The notes under the pieces: model-generated
The model's input: only the letters and a program-made list of their open reading frames with translations
What the model was told of the DNA's origin: nothing
Databases searched by the model: none
Program-made: the position numbers and the translations under genes
NCBI GenBank assembly: GCA_026416125.1
Contig: JAOAFT010000008.1
Coordinates: 1 to 64,000 of the forward strand
Length of the DNA: 64,000 nucleotides
DNA from: Bacteroidota bacterium
GTDB taxonomy: Bacteria > Bacteroidota > Ignavibacteria > UBA10030
Direction: 5' to 3'
Shown here: positions 8,221 to 16,842 of the stretch, in pieces
Numbering within the stretch: position 1 is the stretch's first letter
How the letters are laid out: each line of letters begins with the position of its first letter

Positions 8221-8969
8221 CAAAACGAATTATACCATGTCTTGATGTCAAAAATGGAAGAACAGTAAAGGGGACAAACTTCCTCAACCTTCGCGATGCT
8301 GGCGATCCCGTTGAACTAGGCGCACGCTACTCTGATGAAGGTGCGGATGAACTTGTATTTCTCGATATTAGCGCCACACTTGAGGGACGCTCAACTTTTC
8401 TCTCCATGGTTGAGCGCGTTGCCGAAGCTATTCATATACCATTCACCGTTGGTGGTGGAATACGAACTATTGACGATATTGTAAAAGCACTCGATGCAGG
8501 TGCCGACAAAGTATCCCTGAATTCAGCAGCTCTTGCGAATCCTGATCTTATTAACCAAGCGAGCAAACGTGTTGGCACACAATCAGTGGTTGTAGCAATT
8601 GATGTGAAACGATCTGGTACAACATGGACAGTTTGGACAAAAGCCGGCACTGAACCAACTGGTCGTGATGCTCTAGTATGGTCTCGCGAAGTTGTTGAAC
8701 GCGGTGCTGGAGAGTTGCTCGTGACTTCAATGGACAGAGATGGTACAACAAGCGGGTACGATATTGAACTCTTACAAGTTCTCTCTGAATGTGTCTCTGT
8801 TCCTATCATTGCCTCTGGGGGTGCTGGAACAATGTACCATGCACTTGAAGCTATTGTGCACGGTAAAGCTGATGCTGTTCTCGCAGCTAGTATTTTTCAT
8901 TACCAAAAAATCAAAATCAAAGAACTTAAACAATTTCTTCATTCACATGGAATACCGGTGAGAGTATGA
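8214..8969 (+). CDS. hisF: Imidazole glycerol phosphate synthase, cyclase subunit
   Basis: HisF receives ammonia from HisH and cyclises PRFAR to imidazole glycerol phosphate and AICAR. The 251-residue barrel starts [20 protein letters not shown], with catalytic Asp11 and Lys19 equivalents, and the second catalytic Asp lies in [25 protein letters not shown] and [12 protein letters not shown] are the phosphate loops. It overlaps hisIE by ATGA. Confidence 0.97.
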   Translation: [251 protein letters not shown]

Positions 8970-9571
8970 TAGAAACAATTAATTTCGAAAAACTTAATGG
9001 ACTGGTCCCTGTCGTCGTCCAAGATGCTGAGTCACTACAAGTAGCAATGGTTGGCTTTATGAATGAAGACGCACTCCGCGAAACCCTTTCATCAAAAAAA
9101 GTTACATTCTGGAGCCGAAGTAAGTCAAAATTATGGCAAAAAGGCGAATCCTCAGGCCACTACCTTGAAGTTCTTTCAATAGAAACAGACTGCGATCACG
9201 ATGCTCTTCTTATCAAAGTAAAAACACATGGCCCCGTATGTCACACTGGAAAACATACCTGTTTTGGTGATCAATATCAAACTATTCTTCCAAGTACTAT
9301 TTTAGAGCAACTTGAAGGAATTCTCGAACAACGTAAAACAGCATCCCCTAATCATTCTTATACTGCAAAACTCTACTCCGAAGGTACGTCGAAAATTGCA
9401 CAAAAGCTTGGTGAAGAGGCTATTGAAACTATTCTTGCTGCAATCGAAAACAATAAAAAGCACCTTGCCGAAGAAGCTGCTGACTTACTCTACCACCTCC
9501 TCGTTCTACTCCACAACCAAGGGATGTCACTCCACGATGTATGTAGTGAATTAAAGCAACGGATGAAGTAA
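8966..9571 (+). CDS. hisIE: Bifunctional PRA-CH / PRA-PH
   Basis: This protein catalyses steps two and three of the pathway. Residues 1 to about 105 are the zinc-dependent PR-AMP cyclohydrolase, with FWSRSKSKLWQKGESSGH, the metal Asp/Cys site in TDCDHDALL, and the cysteines in VCHTGKHTCF. Residues about 110-201 are the PR-ATP pyrophosphatase, with YSEGTSKIAQKLGEEAIE and EEAADLLYHLLVLL. It ends the operon, 4 bases from a convergent gene, with no obvious terminator between them. Confidence 0.96.
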   Translation: MIETINFEKLNGLVPVVVQDAESLQVAMVGFMNEDALRETLSSKKVTFWSRSKSKLWQKGESSGHYLEVLSIETDCDHDALLIKVKTHGPVCHTGKHTCFGDQYQTILPSTILEQLEGILEQRKTASPNHSYTAKLYSEGTSKIAQKLGEEAIETILAAIENNKKHLAEEAADLLYHLLVLLHNQGMSLHDVCSELKQRMK

Positions 9572-9575
9572 TGCC

Positions 9576-9968
9576 CTATGCACTCACAAATTCATATCCA
9601 GCTTTCTGAAGAATATTTACTACTGTTTCAAGATCATCTTCCCGAAAGAACACATATACAGTATCGAATGTTGATATTGATTGTACATTCACGTTTCCAG
9701 ATGCAAGTAATTGAACAATTGAGGCCACAACTCTGTGTTCATCTAATGGTATAGTATTATAGAGTCGAAAGCATCGAAACCCAAGTTCTTGTTGCACATT
9801 GTTTGGTGCCATGAATTCCGGACTTACAACAACTAATTCAACATCGGTTCGTGCAATGAAACAAAATTCTCCCTTTAAAAAAACAGATGGAATTTCAGCA
9901 AACTGCGGAAGTTTACTAAAACAAAATTTTTCATTCAATAATTCTAACTTTGTATACTTTTGTTGCAT
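9576..9968 (-). CDS. ACT domain-containing protein
   Basis: About 130 residues resembling the COG3603-type ACT-repeat proteins: an N-terminal half with FCFIARTDVELVVVSPEFM and a C-terminal ACT-like half, GFRCFRLYNTIPLDEHRVVASIVQLLASGNVNVQSISTFDTVYVF. Such domains usually bind small ligands such as amino acids; no ligand can be assigned. I choose ATG 9968 because GGGGAG lies just upstream, rather than a start 26 codons earlier. It converges on hisIE with only 4 bases between stop codons. Confidence 0.75.
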   Translation of the reverse strand: MQQKYTKLELLNEKFCFSKLPQFAEIPSVFLKGEFCFIARTDVELVVVSPEFMAPNNVQQELGFRCFRLYNTIPLDEHRVVASIVQLLASGNVNVQSISTFDTVYVFFREDDLETVVNILQKAGYEFVSA

Positions 9969-10141
9969 TTCACATCTCCCCTCACAATATGTACGTCTAT
10001 TATCAATAATCTGGCTTAAGGTACTATCTTTCTCAATTCTGTGCAAGGATGTATATCATAACCTCACACTCTTGTATCTTGAGTGATTTATTCGTTTTTT
10101 TTAAAGTATAAGTGTAGTACATGTATTAAGGGAAATTAGGT

Positions 10142-10852
10142 ATGGGACGAATTTTTGAGAAACGAAAGTATAAAATGTTCGCACGATACGCACGCATGTC
10201 AAAAGCATTTACCCGCATCGGTCGTGAAATTGAAATAGCCGTCCGTCTTGGTGGACCAGACCCCAAAGGAAATCCCAGGCTCCGACTTGCTATCCAAAAT
10301 GCAAAAAGTGTCAATATGCCAAAAGATCGAGTTGAAGCAGCAATTAAACGGGCATCGCAAAAAGACGTTACTGGGTACCAAGAAGTAATTTACGAAGGGA
10401 TTGCTCCTCATGGCATTGCTGTTATGGTAGAATGTGCAACTGATAATCCTACACGGACTGTCGCAAATATCCGCCATATCTTTTCTAAACATGGTGGATC
10501 ACTCGGAACCACTGGCTCTGTTTCATTTATGTTTGAACGAAAAGGATTAATTCGTATCGCTATTCCAGCAAACATAAATCTCGAAGATTTTGAACTTGAA
10601 CTCATAGATCATGGACTCGACGATATTGTTCAAGAAGGTAATGAACTCCATATATACACAACATTCCAAGACTATGGCCGTATGCAAAAATTCCTTGAAG
10701 AAAAAGGGATTGAAGTAAAAAGTGCTGAATTGCAATACATACCAACTGCTACAAAAGAACTCCCAGAAGATCAAGTAAAAGAAGTACAAGAATTCCTCGA
10801 TAAATTAGAAGACGATGATGATGTCCAATCCGTCTTCCATAACATGGCATAA
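10142..10852 (+). CDS. yebC: YebC/PmpR family regulator
   Basis: This 236-residue protein is of the YebC/TACO1 family, which acts in translation of difficult sequences and has also been described as a DNA-binding regulator. Recognition rests on the N-terminal region ending IGREIEIAVRLGGPDPKGN, the segment AIQNAKSVNMPKDRVEAAIKRA, then VECATDNPTRTVANIRHIFSKHGG and GSVSFMFERKG. The N-terminus lacks the common GHSKWANI form and instead reads MGRIFEKRKYKMFARYARMS, a variant I associate with Bacteroidota relatives. An AAGGGA site lies 8 bases upstream. Confidence 0.93.
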   Translation: MGRIFEKRKYKMFARYARMSKAFTRIGREIEIAVRLGGPDPKGNPRLRLAIQNAKSVNMPKDRVEAAIKRASQKDVTGYQEVIYEGIAPHGIAVMVECATDNPTRTVANIRHIFSKHGGSLGTTGSVSFMFERKGLIRIAIPANINLEDFELELIDHGLDDIVQEGNELHIYTTFQDYGRMQKFLEEKGIEVKSAELQYIPTATKELPEDQVKEVQEFLDKLEDDDDVQSVFHNMA

Positions 10853-10853
10853 A

Positions 10854-10882
10854 AAAGGGACGTTCATTGTGAACATCCCTTT
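10854..10882 (-). terminator. Rho-independent terminator
   Basis: A 13-base stem (AAAGGGACGTTCA / TGAACATCCCTTT, one mismatch) with a 3-base loop. Read on the minus strand it is followed by six T, so it is a good terminator for the two-component operon ending at 11062. On the plus strand it follows yebC directly but lacks a clean T run, so it may only partly stop yebC transcripts. Confidence 0.7.
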
Positions 10883-11061
10883 GCTCCACCTCAATCCTTT
10901 GCTAAGTTTGCTAAGGTAAATATCCCCACTGTATTTTCACTTAGCAACAATTCTAGTATCTTAAACAATTTCTCAAGAATGTATAGTATGTACTACTTAT
11001 TTTACTCATTGGGAACACCTAGATTTATAAGTACAACTACCTATTTTTATAAAATTGAGGA

Positions 11062-11718
11062 TTACTCAATCTCTGTTTTGTTTTCCAGAGCAAAACGAAG
11101 AAGGGCATGACTACCATGGATGTCGAGTTTGTTACATATATTCAATCGGTGGTTCTCAACAGTACGATGACTTATGTGTAAAAGCATAGCAATTTCTTTG
11201 CTGGTTTTATTCTCAGCAATCAATTTCAGTATTTTACGCTCTGTTGGTGTAAGATCTTTCAATTCAGGTTTCTTGCGTAATAAACTCTTTGCCCTTTCGT
11301 TTCGATTTACGAGATATGAAGAAATGGATGGACTCAAAAAATATTTCCCTTTTGCTACTACTTTTATGCAATTCACAATATCTTCAACAGTATTTTCTTT
11401 TAACACATATCCTTTGACACCTAAATCGAGAGCTTCATTGAACATATCTTCATCTTTATACATTGTCAAAAAAATGACATCGACTGCAACACTGAGTTTT
11501 TGTATTTTCTTTGCAATGTCCAACCCTGTCATCCCAGGCATTTCAATATCAAGTACTGCAACATCAGGCCGAAGTTCTTCGATCAAACGGTATGCTTCGA
11601 TACCATCACCCGCTTCGCCAACAATAACAAGACTTCTATCAGATTCAATTGCTTGCCGTAATCCCTTTCGAAATATCGGATGATCATCAGCAATTAGCAC
11701 TTTAATTCTTTTATCCAT
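11062..11718 (-). CDS. NarL/FixJ-family response regulator
   Basis: A 218-residue response regulator. The receiver domain (residues 1-125) has the acidic pocket in VLIADDHPIF, the phosphoacceptor in VAVLDIEMPGMTG and the lysine in GYVLKENT. A LuxR-type helix-turn-helix (about 148-212) contains LTPTERKILKLIAENKTSKEIAMLLHIS and RTVENHR. It is 2 bases downstream of the histidine kinase gene, so the two form a pair. The regulated genes are unknown; the adjacent POT-type transporter is a candidate. Confidence 0.93.
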   Translation of the reverse strand: MDKRIKVLIADDHPIFRKGLRQAIESDRSLVIVGEAGDGIEAYRLIEELRPDVAVLDIEMPGMTGLDIAKKIQKLSVAVDVIFLTMYKDEDMFNEALDLGVKGYVLKENTVEDIVNCIKVVAKGKYFLSPSISSYLVNRNERAKSLLRKKPELKDLTPTERKILKLIAENKTSKEIAMLLHISHRTVENHRLNICNKLDIHGSHALLRFALENKTEIE

Positions 11719-11720
11719 AA

Positions 11721-12548
11721 TTACTCTATGAGGGGAATTTCTATACGAATACTGGTTCCACGGTATTGTTCTGAGCTTATAGAAATAGATCCACCCAATA
11801 CTCGTACTCGCTCTTGCAGTATAGGAATTCCTAAACCACCGTTTTGTATTTCACTCGGAGAAATATTGCTACAAATGCCTACGCCATTATCAGTAATCAC
11901 AATAAATAAAACATTCCCAGAAATATCAACTGTTACTGATACTTCAGTTGCTCGTGCATGCCTGAGAATATTTTGAATTGTCTCTTGTAAAATACGATAG
12001 ATTTGGATTGAATAATTATATGGTATTTTCTTCTCATCAACCGTTATTGTTCTATTGATCTTTATTGAGGTTCCATAGAAAGAACGGTTAATTAGAGATT
12101 CCAACGCTTTTGTCAATCCTAGTCTATCAATTTGATATGGGTACAACGTATACGATAACTCACGAGTTTTTTCAAGAGCGTGAGTTACTGTTTCAGATAT
12201 TTCATTAAACTGTTCTATCATTTCTTTTTTACGTTTGCTCTGTAATCCTAAGAGGACTCTATTCTTTATGATGAGTAGATCTTGCCCAATACTATCGTGC
12301 AAATAGTTCGCAAGTTGTTTCCGTTCAATCTCGATTGAATTAAAAAAACGGAGTGCTAATGTATTACGTTTATGCTCTTTTCGCTTTTTACTCCTATAAA
12401 CATGGTAAATTATATATCCTATTACAGTTAACAGCAAAATAATACTTATGCATTGCAATGAAAGGAAGTTAATTTCACATGTATATAAGAGAATACTTAT
12501 AGTATAAGCACACATTGAATGAGCAAATATTGGTTCTAGTATATACAA
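11721..12548 (-). CDS. Membrane sensor histidine kinase (HisKA_3 type)
   Basis: A 275-residue kinase with two hydrophobic segments near the N-terminus (about residues 12-25 and 30-50) and no large extracellular domain. The dimerisation/phosphoacceptor motif is QLANYLHDSIGQDLL, typical of the DegS/LiaS/NarX HisKA_3 group, and the ATPase has IVITDNGVGI and GGLGIPILQERVRVLGG. The start is TTG at 12548, preceded by GAGAG; the first ATG (12515) has no ribosome-binding site. It lies 17 bases after the transporter gene and feeds the regulator that follows. Confidence 0.9.
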   Translation of the reverse strand: MYILEPIFAHSMCAYTISILLYTCEINFLSLQCISIILLLTVIGYIIYHVYRSKKRKEHKRNTLALRFFNSIEIERKQLANYLHDSIGQDLLIIKNRVLLGLQSKRKKEMIEQFNEISETVTHALEKTRELSYTLYPYQIDRLGLTKALESLINRSFYGTSIKINRTITVDEKKIPYNYSIQIYRILQETIQNILRHARATEVSVTVDISGNVLFIVITDNGVGICSNISPSEIQNGGLGIPILQERVRVLGGSISISSEQYRGTSIRIEIPLIE

Positions 12549-12565
12549 CTTCTCTCAAAAATCAG

Positions 12566-13810
12566 CTATGAGTAACGATTGTACTTTTTGTTGTATAATA
12601 TCATTCCAATGGAAGCACAAATTCCTATACTAGAGAGCACAAACCATATTTTCTGTGGACTTTGACATTGAATTGCGACTGTTTGATAAATCCAAGTACC
12701 AAATATTCCCCCAAGGGCATAGGCAAGTGCAATTGGTAAAAAAGCAAATCCTTGGTACATCCCTACCTGATTAGTAGGTGCTATCGTAGCAATGTATTCA
12801 TAGTAGCGAGGTGCTTGAATCATCTCACCAATTGAAAAAATGACTATAGCAACTATAATCGTTGGTATTGAAGGAGAGAGGGCTGGAAGTAACCACCCAA
12901 CACTAGCTACCAAGAATCCTAGTACAATAGCTCGGGACGCTGTTAAACCTTTAGTTACTCTGTTGATCAAAAGCTGAAAGAGAATTATTCCCCACGCCCC
13001 AGCTGAAGATATTATTTCAAATGGAGCATTACTATTAATGTAATCTTTTACATATAAGGGAATAATAATGTATATTTGCCAAAATACAATCCAAAACAAA
13101 GAAAAGAGGAGGAGGAAAAGAACAAATTGTGAATTTCGTAAAACAACAAGAAGTTGACGACCTTTTTCTACTATTGTCTCATTGTACTTTTGAGTATTAG
13201 TATCATAAAACCAAAAGTAATTAACAATAACCATTAAGAAACAGCAGAGAGATGATACAAGGAAAACATTTTCAATTCCAAATGTATTTCGTACAGCAAA
13301 CGCTATAGCTGGACCAAGAGCGGCTCCGACATTGACAAGCCAGTAGTATATTGCATAGCCTAACGATTTAGATTTTTCATTTGTTGTGAATGCTACGGTT
13401 CCAAGAACTGATGGTTTTATAAAACTTCCACCAATCGCCGTAATAATGACCCACAACGATAGTACCGAAAAGAGATTCATAGTTGAATACACTTCTGAAA
13501 AAGCCTTCATTCCTGTCGAACCAATAAGAAAGTACCCAACTGTTAATAAGCTAAATGCTAATGCAAAAGACCGTCGAAATCCTACCTTATCTGCTATCGT
13601 ACCACCAATAATCGGAAGAGCGTAAAGTAGGCCCCCAAAAAGCGATTGGATTTTTCCGACATCAACAATCGAAAGTTGTATATGATCTCGGAGGAAAATA
13701 CTTAAAACAGCATTTTGACCATAGTATGCTAGTCGTTCGAATAGTTCCATTCCATTGGCAACCCAAAACGTAGGCTGAAAATCTGTTTTTAAGCTTATCG
13801 ATTGCTTCAT
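12566..13810 (-). CDS. MFS / POT-family (peptide-type) transporter
   Basis: A 414-residue inner-membrane protein with about 12 predicted hydrophobic helices. The first helix contains ELFERLAYYGQNAVL, very close to the ExxERFxYYG motif of proton-dependent oligopeptide transporters (POT/PTR), and GGTIADKVGFRRSF is the MFS loop 2-3 motif. It is shorter than typical bacterial POT proteins (about 450-500) and lacks the two extra helices. It heads a tight operon with a sensor kinase and response regulator. Peptide import is likely, but nucleotide or sugar transport cannot be excluded. Confidence 0.75.
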   Translation of the reverse strand: MKQSISLKTDFQPTFWVANGMELFERLAYYGQNAVLSIFLRDHIQLSIVDVGKIQSLFGGLLYALPIIGGTIADKVGFRRSFALAFSLLTVGYFLIGSTGMKAFSEVYSTMNLFSVLSLWVIITAIGGSFIKPSVLGTVAFTTNEKSKSLGYAIYYWLVNVGAALGPAIAFAVRNTFGIENVFLVSSLCCFLMVIVNYFWFYDTNTQKYNETIVEKGRQLLVVLRNSQFVLFLLLFSLFWIVFWQIYIIIPLYVKDYINSNAPFEIISSAGAWGIILFQLLINRVTKGLTASRAIVLGFLVASVGWLLPALSPSIPTIIVAIVIFSIGEMIQAPRYYEYIATIAPTNQVGMYQGFAFLPIALAYALGGIFGTWIYQTVAIQCQSPQKIWFVLSSIGICASIGMILYNKKYNRYS

Positions 13811-13934
13811 CCCGTTAACAGTTGAAGTGATGTAGTATGGTATTTAGGAATGTAATTTGATGATATTTCTCAACGGATGGAGTATTTCTTTGGGTTAGCA
13901 TTATAGCGCCGAACTACTAAGTGGTTATACGTTG

Positions 13935-14008
13935 TGATCCCGGCGCGATTCGAACGCGCGACCCACAGCTTAGAAGGCTGTTGCTCTATCCAACTGAGCT
14001 ACGGGACC
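13935..14008 (-). tRNA. tRNA-Arg (anticodon UCU)
   Basis: A 74-base cloverleaf on the minus strand. The acceptor is GGTCCCG paired with CGGGATC plus discriminator A. The D arm GCTC/GAGC, an anticodon stem ACAGC/GCTGT with loop CTTCTAA (anticodon TCT), and a T arm GCGCG-TTCGAAT-CGCGC all fold without mismatches. CCA is not encoded. It occupies the otherwise empty stretch 13811-14111. Confidence 0.97.
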
Positions 14009-14111
14009 TTTTAAGTATAACTTATGAAATTTTTCGTAAAGAAAAAATCCTTTACATTCACTAATGATTTTTGTTTCATTACACTAAGTAGATAGCATCC
14101 TTTGTATCCTT

Positions 14112-14450
14112 TTACTTTTTCGGCGTGGGCAATTCTTTTAATAACTGTTCTAATGCATCTCTTTGCTTGTCAGTTAATATTTTATCAATTTCTTTTTTAA
14201 CTGAATCTTTTACTTGAATAATTGCTTTCTTGTGTTCATCAATGACCCGCTTTGAACTGCAAAGTAGAGAATCAATACGATCCTGTTGGTCTTTCGTCAA
14301 TTCAAGCTTCTCGCGCACCTCTTTCCAAAAATCTTGATGTTTCATAAAAAATACTGGTTTCCAAATCAGTCGTGTTAGTAGAACTCCACTCGCAACCCCT
14401 AGTGTAAAACTTATAACAAGTGCGAGCAGAGCTTTTGTCTTTGGTTTCAT
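14112..14450 (-). CDS. Spy/CpxP-like periplasmic sensor protein
   Basis: A 112-residue protein anchored by one N-terminal hydrophobic helix (residues 8-28), followed by an all-helical periplasmic part with two LTxxQ motifs: LTKDQ (51-55) and LTDKQ (92-96). LTxxQ repeats define the Spy/CpxP/CnrX-like fold, involved in envelope stress and metal sensing. I start at the second ATG (14450), because GAGG lies 6 bases upstream. It is the third gene of an ECF sigma / zinc anti-sigma / sensor cluster, so it probably tunes that sigma factor; the ligand is unknown. Confidence 0.7.
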   Translation of the reverse strand: MKPKTKALLALVISFTLGVASGVLLTRLIWKPVFFMKHQDFWKEVREKLELTKDQQDRIDSLLCSSKRVIDEHKKAIIQVKDSVKKEIDKILTDKQRDALEQLLKELPTPKK

Positions 14451-14461
14451 AGTCATCCTCG

Positions 14462-14920
14462 CTAATCAGATGTGAGTACAGCGTATGCAATATCGTGTTT
14501 TGTAATTTCTTCTTGTGGGATGTAAAATATAGAAGCACTAGAATCAGAAATTACCGAAAATTGTTGCGACGAATAATCATTCACTGGCTTTTGGAGCATA
14601 AGGTATAGTGCTGTAAAGAAAATGACTATTACAATTGCAAAAGCAATAAGAGTACGACGTACATACTTCTCAAATGTTATCCATGCAGTTAATCCGTGCT
14701 GTGTTTCATAAACTTTTTCAAGTATACGTCGAGTAAGTACAGGCTCATATTTAAGTGTTGCAGTTTCTTGAATAGCATGACGATATATGTGGAGCTCACG
14801 TAAGAATGTTTGACAATCTTGACAATGAGCTACATGCTGCTCAATAGATAGACGCTCTGCACTTGAAAGCTCTCCGTCAAAATAAGAAGAGATTAGTCGT
14901 TGAAAGGAACAGTGCTTCAT
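14462..14920 (-). CDS. Zinc-finger anti-sigma factor
   Basis: A 152-residue membrane protein. The cytoplasmic N-terminus carries a ZAS zinc motif of the form H-x3-C-x2-C (His29, Cys33, Cys36 in HVAHCQDC) preceded by SSYFDGELSSAERLSIEQ. One transmembrane helix lies at about 88-112, and a short periplasmic tail follows. Anti-sigma factors of this type hold the cognate ECF sigma factor at the membrane. Its start overlaps the sigma gene stop by ATGA. Confidence 0.9.
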   Translation of the reverse strand: MKHCSFQRLISSYFDGELSSAERLSIEQHVAHCQDCQTFLRELHIYRHAIQETATLKYEPVLTRRILEKVYETQHGLTAWITFEKYVRRTLIAFAIVIVIFFTALYLMLQKPVNDYSSQQFSVISDSSASIFYIPQEEITKHDIAYAVLTSD

Positions 14921-15507
14921 ATCATATCTTTAAAATATCGATGAAGAATAACACGTAATTCTTGCCGTGCACGAAATATTCTCGATTTTACAGCTTGTAC
15001 AGAAATTCCTAACGTTTCTGCTATTTCATTATAACCATAATTTTCATATTCTCGCAATAGTAATACTTCACGGTGCTCTTTTGAAATCATCTGTAACGCT
15101 TTTTGTATTACTTCACGTTGCTCTCTATTATAAATTTCTGTCGTTGGCAATTCTGATGTATTTTCTGAATAAAACCTCTCATACCCATCCTCAGCCAAAA
15201 AATCAAGTGAAAATACTTTACGAATTTTTCTCTTGCGTAGCTCGTCAATGCATTCATTGACCGTTAACCTGTATAGCCATGAATAAAATGAAGTGTTTTT
15301 TGAGTAATAATGCAATTTCTTATATACTTTCACAAATACATCCTGTGTTACATCTTCTGCACGATCTCTATCACCGATCATTAAATAAGCCAGATTCAGT
15401 ACCCGCTTTTGATATTTTCGAACAAGTGCTTCAAAAGCCTGTACATTACCATCTTTTGCAGATGATATGAGCTGTTCCTCGTATTCTCTTTCCTCATCAC
15501 CTTTCAT
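14917..15507 (-). CDS. ECF-family RNA polymerase sigma factor
   Basis: A 196-residue sigma-70-like factor with region 2 (residues 20-95: ALVRKYQKRVLNLAYLMIGD, RAEDVTQDVFVKVYKKL, SFYSWLYRLTVNECIDELRK) and region 4 (135-190: HREVLLLREYENYGYNEIAETLGISVQAVKSRIFRARQEL). There is no region 3. It is co-transcribed with its zinc anti-sigma factor and a Spy-like protein, forming a complete signalling cassette. Confidence 0.94.
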   Translation of the reverse strand: MKGDEEREYEEQLISSAKDGNVQAFEALVRKYQKRVLNLAYLMIGDRDRAEDVTQDVFVKVYKKLHYYSKNTSFYSWLYRLTVNECIDELRKRKIRKVFSLDFLAEDGYERFYSENTSELPTTEIYNREQREVIQKALQMISKEHREVLLLREYENYGYNEIAETLGISVQAVKSRIFRARQELRVILHRYFKDMI

Positions 15508-15545
15508 ATCATAAACGTCGATACTGTAAAAAAGTTTCTTCTCTA

Positions 15546-16640
15546 TTAATCGACTATTGTTTCAATTATACCACCGCAAAGTATTTCATCATTTTTATCG
15601 TAAAATACAACTGACTGACCTGGGGTAATTGCACGTTTTGGTGTTTCAAAAATTATATGGATTTTCCCACTGTCTGAAGTTGTAAGCGTTGCTTGCGTAG
15701 GCTCATCTTTATAGCGTACTTTTGCAAATCCTTGTAGAGAGTTCGTACATCCATCAATCCCTACCCAATTAACGTTGCCTGCTATAAGACCTTTATGGTA
15801 CAAAGCTTCTTCTGGCCCAATTTCTATTCGATTTAATTTCCAATCTATGTTTGTTACATACATCTTTTTCCCATAAGCGCCGATATTCCTTCGCTGACCA
15901 ATTGTATAGAATGGGTACCCACGATGAGTCCCAACAACGTTTCCTTTATAAATAATTTCACCACCAAAAACTCTTTGTTCCAAACTTGGAATTCTGTGTT
16001 TAAGGAACTGTTCATAATTGTTATCATGGATAAAACATATTTCAAAGCTCTCATGTTTTTGTGCTATATGTAAATTATACTTTTTTGCTATAGCTCTAAC
16101 TTGATTCTTGCTATACGATCCTAATGGAAGCTGAATACGAGCAAGTGTTTGTTGATTGAGCGACCATAATACATATGATTGATCTTTTTCCTTGGAGACA
16201 CCTTTGGCAATTGTAAAACGTTTTTTTCCATCATTGTACACCACCTTTGCGTAATGACCTGTTGCTAAAGCCTCTGCCTTAAAGTATTGTTGAGATTTTT
16301 CAAGAAGTAGCCCAAGTTTAATTACTTTATTGCAAAGTATACATGGATTTGGTGTTCGTCCTTGTAAGTACTCATCTATAAAATTTTTTATAACAGTTGT
16401 TTCGAATTCTGTTCTAAAGTCAATCACATAGTGTGGAATACCAAGGCATTGAGCTACTTTCTGTGCATCGTTTATTGCTTCGAGATTACAACAAGAAGAT
16501 TCAAGCCATTGTCCTGGTGTTATACTTGAGTAATCATAGATTTTCATTGTTACTCCTATAACATCATGTCCTTGTTCTAGGAGCAAAGCAGCAGCAACAG
16601 AAGAGTCAACTCCTCCACTCATTGCAACAGCAATTCGCAT
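15546..16640 (-). CDS. mnmA: tRNA-specific 2-thiouridylase MnmA
   Basis: MnmA thiolates U34 of tRNA-Lys, -Glu and -Gln using ATP and a persulfide relay. The 364 residues show the PP-loop AVAMSGGVDSSVAAALLL, the catalytic Cys in TPNPCILCNKVIKLG, the ATGHYAKV motif, and the second Cys in SFEICFIHD. The C-terminal beta-barrel domain ends with RAITPGQSVVFYDKNDEILCGGII. AAGGA lies 9 bases upstream. It sits between two ECF sigma modules without clear functional connection. Confidence 0.96.
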   Translation of the reverse strand: MRIAVAMSGGVDSSVAAALLLEQGHDVIGVTMKIYDYSSITPGQWLESSCCNLEAINDAQKVAQCLGIPHYVIDFRTEFETTVIKNFIDEYLQGRTPNPCILCNKVIKLGLLLEKSQQYFKAEALATGHYAKVVYNDGKKRFTIAKGVSKEKDQSYVLWSLNQQTLARIQLPLGSYSKNQVRAIAKKYNLHIAQKHESFEICFIHDNNYEQFLKHRIPSLEQRVFGGEIIYKGNVVGTHRGYPFYTIGQRRNIGAYGKKMYVTNIDWKLNRIEIGPEEALYHKGLIAGNVNWVGIDGCTNSLQGFAKVRYKDEPTQATLTTSDSGKIHIIFETPKRAITPGQSVVFYDKNDEILCGGIIETIVD

Positions 16641-16842
16641 ATTGAGTACATCCTTTTTACGTTTTCATCCAAAATACAAAAGAAATACTACAAAAAATGC
16701 CTTTGTTTCTTAATAATGTTACTCACACAGCGTACATACTTATTAACATTACAACAATGCAATGCCTTGCTCTTCTCAAGCAGTGGTTTTCACTTCTCTC
16801 AGGATATAAGATTAAAGTTATTGGGAATTTATATGGAGAGTG

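Noticed and set aside
10862-11061. Possible small gene or RNA between yebC and the response regulator
   Set aside because: Apart from the terminator hairpin and a repeated TTTGCTAAG, nothing coding or structured stands out.
14035-14054. Short GTAAAG/CTTTAC hairpin near tRNA-Arg
   Set aside because: Six-base AT-rich stem with an A-rich loop and no T run; too weak to call a terminator.
16641-16842. Imperfect inverted repeat before mnmA
   Set aside because: Only about 7 bases match (TAATGTT/AACATTA) and this is expected by chance in AT-rich sequence.
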